Shown: positions 8,626-17,008, numbered from the stretch's first letter. The stretch is DNA of 33,145 nt from CAZHGD01 sp964531735 (GCA_964531735.1 CAZHGD010000073.1:1-33145), one strand, 5' to 3'. Program-made: numbers and translations. The notes: generated by a model not told the origin, from the sequence alone.

Positions 8626-9798
8626 TTGACCTACCCCTCACCAGCCACCCGACTTGTCGTCTGCGCCTTTCTCATGGACTACGCCATCGGCGTGGCCGGG
8701 CTGGGCTTCATACTGCTGGCCGTGCATCTGGGCGCCTCGCCGCTGGAACTCGGCCTGATCGGCACCGTCGGCGCGTTCTCGTACACCGTCGGCTGCCTGG
8801 TCAGCGGGCGGCTGTCTGACCGCTATGGCCGGCGGCGGTCGGTCATTCTCGCTTGTCTGGCCACCGGCTGCGCCTGGTGCGGTTTCCTCCTGGTGCGGCG
8901 GCCGCTCGACATCCTCTGCATCCTGCCCTTCAGCGGTGGCGGCATGTCGTTCTTCTGGCCACCACTGCAAGCCTGGCTGGCCGAACTGAGCGCGGCCGGG
9001 GGCAAGCGTGAACTCAACCGCAACATCGGCCGGTTCAACACCTTCTGGTGCGCCGGGCTGATGCTGGGTCCGGTCGTGGCCGGGTCGCTCTGGGCCTACG
9101 GCCATGCTTTGCCGTTCGTGATCGCCATCCTGACCGTGCTGTCGATCGTCGCCATCGCGGTCGTCACTCCGCCCGGCGTGATGGGCGTGGTGGCGGCTGA
9201 CGCGCCCGAGGAGCCGAGCCAGCCGGTCCATCCTCATGCGGGTCTGTTCCTGCGGCTGGCCTGGCTGGGCAACTTCGCCAGTTCGGTGGCCATGGGCGCG
9301 GTCAAGTCGCTGTTCCCGAAGCTGGGCAACGTGCTCGGCTACTCCGAGGAGCTGATCGGCTGCCTGGTGGCGTCGATCCACCTGGGCCAGTTGGCGCTGT
9401 TCTTCGTGGGTGGCCGGACCACGCGCTGGCACTACCGCGTGGCGCCGCTGGTCGCCGCGCAGGTCTTGGCCGCCACCGGCATGGTGGTGGCCGCGCTGAC
9501 CAGCAGCCCCGTCGGCTTCGCCGTCGGCTTTGCCGCGGCGGGCGTGTGCGCCGGCGTCACCTATGTCGGCAGTCTGTTCTACAGCCTGCACGGCAACACC
9601 GACGACCGCGGCGGCAAGGCGGGGCTGCACGAGGCCGTGCTCGGCGCGGGCGTCTTGCTCGGGCCGCTGCTCGGCGGGTCGTTGGCCAACGCCACCACCT
9701 TGCGGGCGCCGTACCTGCTGGCCATCGGTACCTGCGTGGCGGCAGCCTTGCTGCAGTGCTGGATGTGGGTCCGCCGGCCGCGCGCTGGTCAGGGCTGA
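8626..9798 (+). CDS. Major facilitator superfamily transporter
   Basis: This 390-residue integral membrane protein has about twelve hydrophobic segments. It has the MFS signature loop between helices 2 and 3, SGRLSDRYGRRR (60-71), which is motif A (GxLSDRxGRR). The open frame reaches far upstream through chrA in the wrong register, so the start must be inside. I prefer TTG 8626: AGGA stands eight bases upstream, the promoter ends 26 bases before it, and it leaves a short cytoplasmic N-terminus before the first helix. The alternative ATG 8674 would cut into helix 1. The central loop (about 190-205) is rich in Pro, Glu and His. The substrate cannot be predicted; the family includes drug and sugar exporters. 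Its stop codon touches that of the convergent methyltransferase gene. Confidence 0.85.
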   Translation: MTYPSPATRLVVCAFLMDYAIGVAGLGFILLAVHLGASPLELGLIGTVGAFSYTVGCLVSGRLSDRYGRRRSVILACLATGCAWCGFLLVRRPLDILCILPFSGGGMSFFWPPLQAWLAELSAAGGKRELNRNIGRFNTFWCAGLMLGPVVAGSLWAYGHALPFVIAILTVLSIVAIAVVTPPGVMGVVAADAPEEPSQPVHPHAGLFLRLAWLGNFASSVAMGAVKSLFPKLGNVLGYSEELIGCLVASIHLGQLALFFVGGRTTRWHYRVAPLVAAQVLAATGMVVAALTSSPVGFAVGFAAAGVCAGVTYVGSLFYSLHGNTDDRGGKAGLHEAVLGAGVLLGPLLGGSLANATTLRAPYLLAIGTCVAAALLQCWMWVRRPRAGQG

Positions 9799-10530
9799 TC
9801 AGGCGGTCGCGGTGAGGTAGAGGTCAGCCGACGCAGCCGCATCGAACGGTTCGCCGGCGAGGCTGGCCGCGACCGTGGCCTGGCCCCAGTGGCCGAGGTG
9901 CCCGAGCAGTTGTGCCGCTGTCCAGCCGCGGAGCAGCGTGGTCTGCACCCGGCGCGACCAGCGTCCGGCAGGCGGCCGGTGGAGCGCGATGAAGTGGAAC
10001 CGCACCCGTTCGGCCGGCAGATAGTCGTAGAGGCGCTCGAACAGCCACTGCGTGCCGTCGGCGTCGGTGTGCTCGCGCAGCGGCAGCCAGCGGTCGTCGC
10101 GTTGCCGCGCCAGGGGCAGGTTGCGCAGATGCGCCAGCAGCCGCCCGCCCGGCCGCAGCAGGCGGCCGAAATCGGCCAGAGCGCCCCGCAACTCGCGCAC
10201 GGTCAGCACATGGGGCAGTGAGTTGCCCAGGCAGATCACCGCGTCGAACGGCGCCTCGCCAACGGCGCTGCAAGCGCCGAACGCGGCCTGGTGGAAGCGG
10301 ACCGCGCCGCCGGCCGCGCCAGCGCGCTCGAGCGCCGCCGCGCTGGCATCGAAGCCGACCACCTCATAGCCGGCCTGGGCCAGCGCCAGCGCGTGTTGGC
10401 CGGTGCCGCAAGCCACGTCGGCCACCCGCCGAGCGTCGCCCAGCCAGTCGCCCAGCAGCGGGATCTCGCGCGCCAGCCGGTTCGGCCAGTCGATGAAGCG
10501 GTCGTAGACGTCGGCCAGGTCGTCGTACAC
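9799..10530 (-). CDS. Class I SAM-dependent methyltransferase
   Basis: The 243-residue protein begins YDDLADVYDRFIDW, a common N-terminal cap of small-molecule methyltransferases of the Methyltransf_25 type. Motif I, VADVACGTGQHA (36-47), binds S-adenosylmethionine, and D61 in VVGFDAS is the acidic residue contacting the ribose. A further motif, DAVICLGNSLPHV, follows near residue 95. No target can be assigned. Start GTG 10530 has GGCGGAG nine bases upstream, overlapping the end of the preceding small gene. It is the last gene of the serS operon. Its stop directly abuts that of the MFS gene (TGATCA, 9796-9801), so no terminator separates the convergent genes. Confidence 0.85.
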   Translation of the reverse strand: MYDDLADVYDRFIDWPNRLAREIPLLGDWLGDARRVADVACGTGQHALALAQAGYEVVGFDASAAALERAGAAGGAVRFHQAAFGACSAVGEAPFDAVICLGNSLPHVLTVRELRGALADFGRLLRPGGRLLAHLRNLPLARQRDDRWLPLREHTDADGTQWLFERLYDYLPAERVRFHFIALHRPPAGRWSRRVQTTLLRGWTAAQLLGHLGHWGQATVAASLAGEPFDAAASADLYLTATA

Positions 10531-10536
10531 CGCGCG

Positions 10537-10800
10537 CTACTCCGCCGCCTGAGCCCCCTTCGCCTCGGCGGTCAGGCGATCGAACACCGGACGGTACTCG
10601 TCGTTGATGTGGAGCTGGCCGCCCTCGGCATCGGTGCGCAGGCGAGCGAGGGCCCGCTCGTAGACCAGGCCACGGGCCTTGGCGTCACGCAGGCGCGCGC
10701 CGAACGAGATGTCACGCCACCGCGCCAGGCGTTGGTCCTCGACGCGCAGGAGCCAGAGCACCACGGTCGCCGCGATTGCCAGTAACGTCACCCAGGCCAT
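10537..10800 (-). CDS. Small single-pass membrane protein of unknown function
   Basis: The 87-residue product has one N-terminal transmembrane helix (about residues 2-19, VTLLAIAATVVLWLL). A charged, probably helical cytoplasmic tail follows, rich in Arg, Ala and Glu. I do not recognise a family. It lies one base after serS and six bases before the methyltransferase gene, so the three genes must be co-transcribed and probably translationally coupled. ATG 10800 has a weak GGTGA site inside the end of serS. The tight packing and ordinary codon use support a real gene, not a chance frame. Confidence 0.65.
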   Translation of the reverse strand: MAWVTLLAIAATVVLWLLRVEDQRLARWRDISFGARLRDAKARGLVYERALARLRTDAEGGQLHINDEYRPVFDRLTAEAKGAQAAE

Positions 10801-10801
10801 G

Positions 10802-12091
10802 CTAGTTCACCGGTTCCAGTCGTTCGAGCCCGCCGAGGTAGGGCCGGAGCGCCGCCGGCAGCACCACGCTGCCATCGGCCTGCTGCCCGTTCTCCAGTAT
10901 GGCGGCAAACAGCCGCGAAGTCGCCAGCGCCGAGCCATTGAGCGTGTGACAGAACTCGGGCTTGCCCTTGCCGCCGTCTTCGGCCTGCGGTCGGTAGCGG
11001 AGCTGGCCGCGGCGGGCCTGGTAGGCTTCGCAGTTGCTGGCCGAGCTGACCTCGCTGTAGGCGTTCTGGCCCGGCAGCCAGACCTCGATGTCGTAGGTCT
11101 TGGCGGCCTGCTGGGCGATATCGCCGGTGACCAGCAGCGTGGTCACGAACGGCAGCTCCAGCTCGCCCATCAGCCCCTCGATCTGCGCGGTGAGCCGCTC
11201 CAGTTCGGTGTAGCTGTCCTCGGGTGCGCAGATGACGTAGCGCTCCACCTTGTTGAACTGGTGGACGCGGATCAGGCCCCGCTCTTCGGCGCCATACGAG
11301 CCGGCTTCGCGCCGGAAGCAGGGCGTGTAGGCAGCGAACCGTAGCGGGAGCTGTTCGACGTCGAGGATCTCATCACGGTAGAGACCCGTCAGCACGATCT
11401 CGGCCGTGGGCACCAGGTACAGGTCGTCGCGCTCGATGTGGTAGACCTGCTCCTGGAACTTCGGGAGCACGCCGGCCATGGTCATGATGCCGGAGTTGAC
11501 GGCCAGCGGCGGCCAGATCTGCTCGTAGCCGTCGCCCACGGCGCGCTCGAGGCAGAAGTTGAGGATGGCGAACTCCAGCCGCGCGCCGAGGCCGCGGTAG
11601 CACGGCCAACCCGCGCCCGCGACCTTGACGCCGCGCTCGAGATCGAGCAGGCCGAGCCGCTGGGCCAGGGCCACATGGTGCTGAATGGCGAAGTCGAACT
11701 CGCGCGGCGCCGGGCCACGGCGAATGACCTGGTTGTCCTTCTTGTCGAGGCTGGCCGGAACGGTCTCATGCGGGATGTTCGGCAGTTCAAGAAGCAAGGC
11801 GTCCAGCGCCTCGTCGGCTTGCCGGCGCTCGTCGGCCAGGTCCTGCACGCGCCGCTTGATGGTGGTCATCTCTTCGAGCAGCGCCGAGGCGTCCTGCTTG
11901 GCCTGCTTGGCGCGGGCGATCTCGGGGCCGACGGCGTTCTGGCGTGCGCGGAGGCGCTCTTCTTCGGTGAGCAAGGCCCGCCGGCGCTCATCGGCCGCCA
12001 GGACCGGTGCCAGCGAAGCCTGCGGGTCGCGCCGCTTGAGCAAAGCCTCGACGCCGGCGGCGTCGTCGCGTATCCGCTTGATATCGAGCAT
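10802..12091 (-). CDS. serS: Seryl-tRNA synthetase
   Basis: SerRS charges tRNA-Ser (and tRNA-Sec where present) with serine in the cytoplasm. The 429-residue protein starts MLDIKRIRDD, typical of bacterial SerRS. The N-terminal arm (about 30-105) is the charged coiled coil that grips the long variable arm of tRNA-Ser. The class II catalytic core includes TAE (229-231), motif 2 FRREAGSYG (259-267), the serine-site segment EVSSASNCEAYQARR (347-361) and motif 3 NGSALATSR (385-393) ahead of ILENGQ. All expected elements are present. ATG 12091 is preceded by GGAGGG, and a strong promoter lies 32 bases upstream. The open frame extends far upstream without SerRS sequence. Two small genes follow in the operon. 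Confidence 0.97.
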   Translation of the reverse strand: MLDIKRIRDDAAGVEALLKRRDPQASLAPVLAADERRRALLTEEERLRARQNAVGPEIARAKQAKQDASALLEEMTTIKRRVQDLADERRQADEALDALLLELPNIPHETVPASLDKKDNQVIRRGPAPREFDFAIQHHVALAQRLGLLDLERGVKVAGAGWPCYRGLGARLEFAILNFCLERAVGDGYEQIWPPLAVNSGIMTMAGVLPKFQEQVYHIERDDLYLVPTAEIVLTGLYRDEILDVEQLPLRFAAYTPCFRREAGSYGAEERGLIRVHQFNKVERYVICAPEDSYTELERLTAQIEGLMGELELPFVTTLLVTGDIAQQAAKTYDIEVWLPGQNAYSEVSSASNCEAYQARRGQLRYRPQAEDGGKGKPEFCHTLNGSALATSRLFAAILENGQQADGSVVLPAALRPYLGGLERLEPVN

Positions 12092-12122
12092 GGCTGGTGG
12101 GCCCTCCGCCTGGGGTGCTCCG

Positions 12123-12151
12123 ACTATACCCGAGGGGTGCCGGCTCGTCAA
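12123..12151 (-). promoter_or_regulatory. Sigma70-type promoter of the serS operon
   Basis: Read on the minus strand, TTGACG (12151-12146), a 17-base spacer and TATAGT (12128-12123). The start codon is 31 bases beyond the -10 box. No T-box-like specifier leader fits in so short a 5' region. The -35 box lies about 60 bases from the divergent promoter at 12211-12240. Confidence 0.85.
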
Positions 12152-12210
12152 CGTTGCGCCGCGCGGCCACCGGCCGCAGGCGTTGGAGACGGCTGTCACA
12201 GCGAGTTTCC

Positions 12211-12240
12211 TTGACCCCCGCTCGACGGCTCTCCTATAAT
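12211..12240 (+). promoter_or_regulatory. Sigma70-type promoter of the Ig-like/PEGA operon
   Basis: TTGACC (12211-12216), an 18-base spacer and a perfect TATAAT (12235-12240). It drives a leader of about 65 bases before GTG 12311 and faces away from the serS promoter. Confidence 0.82.
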
Positions 12241-12310
12241 CCATGATGGCCGGAAGGCCGAGGCCGGGGTGGCAGGTCGCTGCGTGCGACCGGACAAGGC
12301 GAGGTGGCTT

Positions 12311-14344
12311 GTGCTTGAGGCTCGACGCTGGGTGTCGTGGGCGCGACACGGGTGGGTGGCGCTGTTGCTGGCGCCGCAGTTGGTGGCGGCTCAGGCGGTG
12401 ACGGTCACCCTCGACCCGCCGCTGGATCAGGCGGCGCCGCGGGTGGCCGGTGCCGAAGTGGCCGTGGCCGGGCGCACGGCGCCGCGAGCCGCGGTGACCT
12501 TGTGTGTCCGCGGCGCCAACGTCCAGGTGGTGCTCGCCGGACCCGATGGCCACTTCAGCTTTACGCCGACCGTACTGCTGAACGGTCCGAACCAGTTGAC
12601 GGTCTCGGCCCGCCTCGACGACCAGACCGGCAGCGTCAGCCGGCAGGTGGTGGCTGAGCGGGCGCTGCCGAAGCTGGTGCTCGACCCGCCGTACCACGCC
12701 TCGCCGACGCCGCTGCTGGGCGAGGCGCGGCCGTACATCGGCGGCCGTACCGCCGCGGGCGCCACCGTGCGCTGCCGGCAGGGCGCCGACGAGGCCTGTG
12801 TGGTGGCCGGCCGCGACGGGCGGTTCCTCGTTCAGGTGCCGCGGCCGCTCCGCGAAGGCGACAACGAGTTGCAGTTCAGTGTCTGTGACGCCAACGGCGT
12901 GGAGACCCGCAGTTCGCTGGTGGTGCGCCACGGGTCACAGCCGCCGACGGTGGAGTTGAGCTTGCCGGCCGACGGCGCTCGCGTGGACGGCCCGGCGGTG
13001 AACGTCGTCGGGCGTACCAAGGCGGGCTCGCGCTTGCGCGTGGTGGTCAACGGGCAACCGGTGCTCGACACGCTGGTCGAGGGCGACGGCAGCTTCGTGT
13101 TTGCCGGCGTGCCGCTGGCCGAAGGCACCAACACGCTGGTGGTGCGCGCCATCGATGCCGCCGGACAGCAGGCCGAGGTGCAGCGCCAGGTGGTGCGTGA
13201 ACCGGGTGTGGGCGTTCTGCAACTCGACGCGCCGCTGGACCTGGTGCAGGTCCGCACCGTGGCGACCCGCATCGCGGTCAGTGGTCGCACGTGGCCGAAG
13301 CGGGCGGTCACGTTGGCGGTGGGCAAGCGGGCCGAAGTCAGCCAGGTCAGCGACGAGCAGGGCCGGTTCCGGTTCGCCGACGTGGATCTGGTCGATGGCG
13401 AGAACGTGCTGCGCGTGGCGGCTGGCGAGGCCGGCGGCGGGCAAGTGGTGGTCGAGCGCTGCGTCGAGGTGGACCGGCAGCCGCCGATCATCCATCTGAC
13501 GCTGCCCGGTCCGACCGACTACGTCGAGACGCCGAAGCTGTCGTTGCGCGGGCGCACCGAGCCCGACGCGGCGTATGAGGTGCGCGGCAAGGGCGCCGCG
13601 CTGACTGGCCGGGCCGACGCCTTCGGCAACTTCCAGCTCGATGTGCCGATTGCCGATGGGCCGAACCAGTACTCGCTGCTGGTGCGCGACGACCTGGGCA
13701 ACCAGGCGGTCTTGCCGATGTTGATCTTCGGGCGGGTGAGCGACCCGCTGCTCGAGGTGAAGACGCCCACGCAGGGCTGGCAGGCCAGCAGCCAGGTGGT
13801 GCTCGACTTCGACTACGAGGCCGACACCAACGTGGAACTGACGCTCGATGAGCGCGAGGTGAGCGGGTGGAACGCCTCGGCGCCGGGCGGCGAGCCGATC
13901 CCGCATTGCGAGGGCCGCCTGGCGCTCGGCAAGCTGAAGCCGGGCGACCACGAGCTCCGGGCCGTCGTGACCTCGCCGAGCGGCCGGCGACGGTCCGCGG
14001 TGGTCCGCAAGTTCTACGTGCCGGGCGGCCCGCGCGAGTTGAACGCGCGGCTGCTGCCGCCGACCATCGATCCGGCGGGCGTGCTGCAGCTCAACGTCGA
14101 TGTCCTGGACGAGCGCGGTCAGCCGGTGGAGGACGACACGGTGGTGCTGGTGGAACTGCCGCCCGGCTGGCGGGCTGATGGCAAGGCCGCCGGTCCGGAC
14201 GATCAGGTGCGACTGGCCACGCGGCAGGGCAAGGCCAGCGTGCGGCTGAGTGATGGCGGGCGGGCGGATTCCGGTGTCATCCTGGTCAGTGCCGGGCGCT
14301 TCACCGACGGCCCGACGGTGCGGGTGCGGCCGTCGCGCTGGTAG
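12311..14344 (+). CDS. Exported protein with five or more Ig-like (glucodextranase B-like) repeats
   Basis: The 677-residue protein begins with a Sec signal peptide: basic MLEARRW, a hydrophobic core (WVALLLAPQLV) and likely cleavage after VAA near residue 27. Five tandem repeats of 88-91 residues follow, at about 30-119, 120-210, 211-299, 300-390 and 391-478. Each has the pattern V.V.GRT near repeat position 25, a G.F (DG.F or similar) near 50, and a G.N.L or G.NQ.. near 64. This is typical of Glucodextran_B/Big-like beta-sandwiches. Two further beta-rich domains (about 479-585 and 586-677) differ from the repeats; the last resembles invasin-type Ig domains. There is no catalytic motif, membrane anchor or sorting signal, so it is probably a structural or adhesive envelope protein. 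GTG 12311 has GAGGTGG just upstream; GTG 12269 is a longer alternative. The next gene is 68 bases on and also exported. Confidence 0.82.
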   Translation: MLEARRWVSWARHGWVALLLAPQLVAAQAVTVTLDPPLDQAAPRVAGAEVAVAGRTAPRAAVTLCVRGANVQVVLAGPDGHFSFTPTVLLNGPNQLTVSARLDDQTGSVSRQVVAERALPKLVLDPPYHASPTPLLGEARPYIGGRTAAGATVRCRQGADEACVVAGRDGRFLVQVPRPLREGDNELQFSVCDANGVETRSSLVVRHGSQPPTVELSLPADGARVDGPAVNVVGRTKAGSRLRVVVNGQPVLDTLVEGDGSFVFAGVPLAEGTNTLVVRAIDAAGQQAEVQRQVVREPGVGVLQLDAPLDLVQVRTVATRIAVSGRTWPKRAVTLAVGKRAEVSQVSDEQGRFRFADVDLVDGENVLRVAAGEAGGGQVVVERCVEVDRQPPIIHLTLPGPTDYVETPKLSLRGRTEPDAAYEVRGKGAALTGRADAFGNFQLDVPIADGPNQYSLLVRDDLGNQAVLPMLIFGRVSDPLLEVKTPTQGWQASSQVVLDFDYEADTNVELTLDEREVSGWNASAPGGEPIPHCEGRLALGKLKPGDHELRAVVTSPSGRRRSAVVRKFYVPGGPRELNARLLPPTIDPAGVLQLNVDVLDERGQPVEDDTVVLVELPPGWRADGKAAGPDDQVRLATRQGKASVRLSDGGRADSGVILVSAGRFTDGPTVRVRPSRW

Positions 14345-14412
14345 TTGGCGGCCAGGTAGCGAAACCGTCGGCGGTCGCGGAGTGTCGCAACTCTGTGATG
14401 GGAGAAGCCGGC

Positions 14413-16344
14413 GTGTGGCGAGCCTGGCGGTGGGTGAGACCGGCGGCGCTCGGTTGGGCGGCGGCGCTGACGCTGGCCATGACGGCCGGCTCGGCGCGCG
14501 CGGCCGTTCCGGAGTGGCGCAAGGTGGTGGTCCATGCGTTCGAGCCGCGCGGCGACGGGCTCGAAGCGCTGGCCGATACCCTCACGCGCGCGGTGGTGCA
14601 GGCGCTCAACACGCAGGCGAGGGTCTGCGCCAGCAGCATCCACGGTGCGGCCCAGCCGACCTCGACCCGCTTCCTGACCGCCGGTGAACTCGGCCGCCGC
14701 GTGGGCGAAGCGACCGGTGCGCAGTTCGTGATCCAGGGCGTCCTGTTGCGCCCGGTGCCGGGTGGCGATGCCGTGCTGCTGTCGGCTTGTGGCTATGACA
14801 CGGTGCGGCAGGAGTTGCAGCTCCTCGACCCACTGCAAAGCACCTACACCGTGGGCCAGATGTCCACCGCCGGGTTGGAGCGCGCCGTGGGTGACTACCT
14901 GGCGCGCGCCTGCCAGCACTGGTGCTACCCGGACGGTGAGTTGGCCGAACTGACCGGCGGCGGCGACCGCCAGGTGCTGCGGCTGCGCTTGCGCACGCCA
15001 CTGCCCAGCACCGGTGGCCTGTGGCAGCTCTTTGCGCTGCCGACGGGCGTGGTGGCCGAGCAAGTCGGCGAGCGCTTCGCGGCGGCACCGCGGTTCCTGG
15101 GGGCCGCGTCGCTGCTGCGCGGTGAGGGCGGGTCAGCCTGGCTGGACGCCGCGCGCACGGGTCTCGACCCCGGTGCGCGCGTGGTGCTCGCACCGCCCGG
15201 CGAGTTGCCGACCAGCTCCACTGGGCCGGGCGTGGTGGTCACGTCGCGACCGCGCGGTGCCGTCGTCTCGGTCAACGGTGAAGTGGTCGGCGCCACGCCG
15301 CTGTGGCTGACCATCGCCGGGCGACGCCAACTCACGCTGCAGATGACCCACCCGGCGGCGGCGCTGTGGCGCGGCGACGTCGACGCCGGCGCGCGGCAAG
15401 CTGGTCTGGTCCAGGCGCTGCTGCCGGTGGCCGGCGCGCCGACGCCGGCGAAGGCGGCCCGCGGCGTCAGCATGCGCGTCGATTCGGACCCGGCCGGCGC
15501 CGAGGTGCTGGTCGATGGCGTGGCCCGCGGGCTGACGCCGTTGACGGTGGACGGCGTCGAGGGCCGGCCGACGGTCACCGTCCGGCGGGAGGGCTATCGC
15601 ACCTGGGAGGCGCAGTTCACCGCGTCTGGTCCGCTGACCGTCAAGGCCGAACTGGTGCCCGAGTACGGTGGCCTGGAGATCTCCAGCCGACCGGCCGGTT
15701 GCGAGGTGAAGGTCGACGGCCGCAAGATGGGTTGCTCGCCGGTGCGCCTGACCGGTGTGCCGACGGGTCGTCACGAGATCCAGGCCAAGTCGTCTGACGG
15801 GCGCGTGTTCACCAAGGAGGTGTTCGTCGCCTCGGGACGCGCCGACAAGGTCGAGTTCGACTTCGACGAACCGGCCCCGCCGTCCGACCAGGGCGAGGAC
15901 ACGGTGCTGCCGGCCGAAGGGCCGGCCAAGAGCGGTCCACCGGCGCCGAGTGCCGGATCGGGCGCCAAGCCGCCGGTGCTGAAGTGCGTCCTCTGGCAGC
16001 ACAAGCTGAAGCTGGGCCGCAGCCAGGGCCTGCACCTGGTGGTTGGTCCGCTGGTCGACCAGGGCGCCATGGTCAGCCTGACACTCAACCCGCCGAAGGG
16101 CTACACCGGCGAGCAGATCGGCGAGCTGTTCAAGGTCACCTACCTCTACGAGCGGCCGGTGCCCTCCTGCACCTGGGCCATCGACGGTCTGCCCGAGTTG
16201 CGCTGCGTGCAGGTGGAGCGGACGCCGGACAAGCCGTGCCGCCTGCAGGTGCGGCTGAAGCTGGCCGCCGGCGTGGTGGCCAAGGTCGATCCGTCCTCGA
16301 ACCTGCTGCGTCTGCGCATTGTCCTCCGCCACCGCTCGCAGTAG
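14413..16344 (+). CDS. Exported PEGA-domain protein with TolB/CsgG-like N-terminus
   Basis: The 643-residue protein has a signal peptide ending ARA (cleavage near residue 30). Residues 35-165 resemble the nucleotide-binding-like fold of TolB-N/CsgG/FlgO proteins: a strand VVVHAF, a helix of the LADTLTRAVVQAL type, then GAQFVIQGVLL. Three PEGA domains follow (about 273-338, 352-414 and 419-484), each with the mark of a P.GA.V.V(N/D)G pattern and a TPL or SPV turn. PEGA domains usually bind surface structures. A Pro/Gly/Glu linker (485-520) leads to a C-terminal domain (521-643) with four cysteines (C525, C586, C598, C609) that I do not recognise. GTG 14413 is preferred because GGGAGA lies upstream and a good signal peptide follows; ATG 14398 is the alternative. 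It probably shares the promoter at 12211. Confidence 0.82.
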   Translation: MWRAWRWVRPAALGWAAALTLAMTAGSARAAVPEWRKVVVHAFEPRGDGLEALADTLTRAVVQALNTQARVCASSIHGAAQPTSTRFLTAGELGRRVGEATGAQFVIQGVLLRPVPGGDAVLLSACGYDTVRQELQLLDPLQSTYTVGQMSTAGLERAVGDYLARACQHWCYPDGELAELTGGGDRQVLRLRLRTPLPSTGGLWQLFALPTGVVAEQVGERFAAAPRFLGAASLLRGEGGSAWLDAARTGLDPGARVVLAPPGELPTSSTGPGVVVTSRPRGAVVSVNGEVVGATPLWLTIAGRRQLTLQMTHPAAALWRGDVDAGARQAGLVQALLPVAGAPTPAKAARGVSMRVDSDPAGAEVLVDGVARGLTPLTVDGVEGRPTVTVRREGYRTWEAQFTASGPLTVKAELVPEYGGLEISSRPAGCEVKVDGRKMGCSPVRLTGVPTGRHEIQAKSSDGRVFTKEVFVASGRADKVEFDFDEPAPPSDQGEDTVLPAEGPAKSGPPAPSAGSGAKPPVLKCVLWQHKLKLGRSQGLHLVVGPLVDQGAMVSLTLNPPKGYTGEQIGELFKVTYLYERPVPSCTWAIDGLPELRCVQVERTPDKPCRLQVRLKLAAGVVAKVDPSSNLLRLRIVLRHRSQ

Positions 16345-16357
16345 CGGCGCCGCGCCG

Positions 16358-17008
16358 TCAGGTGTCCTGGCGCTCCAGCAGTACCTCCAGCCGCTCCAGG
16401 GCGCTTTGCAGGTCGAACTCCCGCAGTGAGGTCAGGACATCGCTCTGGGTGCGCTCCAGCACGCTGCGAACGGTGTCCAGCCGGCGCTTCAGGCCGTAGG
16501 CGATGGCGTCGGGGTAGTCGAAGGTGACCAGCAGGTGATAGATGGAGTCCATCGCGTCGAGCAGTTCGGCGGCCGTGGTGGCGTCTTTGCGCTTCAGCGC
16601 GTCGAGGACCGAACGGCGCAACTCGGTGCTGGCCTCGGCCAGGCCGTTGAGGTACGGCGCCGGCTCAATCTGAAGCGTCTCGGGTGTGGGCAGGTCGCCG
16701 CCGGTGATCAGCGCGAGGAGCAAGGCGGCCTCGGCGAACTCCTTCTGCGCGTCCATCACGAAGCCGTTGTGGTACACCTCCGGTGACGGCTTGGCGCGCT
16801 GGTTCATCGTGTCGGACAGCCGGCCGGTGTCGGCCAGGAGCGTCTCGGCCTCGGCGAAGTCGCCGCGGTGGATGGCGCGGATGGTGCTCGCGGCCAGCCG
16901 CGTGACCTCGCGCTGGAGGCGATAGGCGTGCTCGCGCGCCTGGTCCACCTCGTCGAGATGGCGGCGGACGCGGTCGGCGACCTGTGATAATTCAGCTTGA
17001 CGATCCAT
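16358..17008 (-). CDS. Translin/TRAX family protein
   Basis: This 216-residue, almost wholly helical protein matches the translin family (PF01997). The signs are an N-terminal helix with STIRAIHRGDFAEAETLL, the central block FVMDAQKEFAEAALL (83-97), the motif YLNGLAEASTELRR (119-132), and the C-terminal DYPDAIAYGLKRRLDTVRSVLERTQSD (164-190). In eukaryotes, translin and TRAX form the C3PO complex, a barrel-shaped RNase. Archaeal homologues make similar octamers. E90 and E93 in QKEFAE match the spacing of the paired catalytic glutamates of TRAX. D154 (DAMDSIY) is a candidate third acid. ATG 17008 has GAGGAG six bases upstream, overlapping the EamA stop codon. It is the last gene of the permease/GH/EamA operon. 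The family is clear; RNase activity is inference. Confidence 0.85.
   Translation of the reverse strand: MDRQAELSQVADRVRRHLDEVDQAREHAYRLQREVTRLAASTIRAIHRGDFAEAETLLADTGRLSDTMNQRAKPSPEVYHNGFVMDAQKEFAEAALLLALITGGDLPTPETLQIEPAPYLNGLAEASTELRRSVLDALKRKDATTAAELLDAMDSIYHLLVTFDYPDAIAYGLKRRLDTVRSVLERTQSDVLTSLREFDLQSALERLEVLLERQDT

Noticed and set aside
7585..9798. An apparent fusion of a long N-terminal extension to the MFS protein
   Set aside because: The upstream part is an out-of-register reading of the ChrA-type gene; the MFS family start fits TTG 8626.
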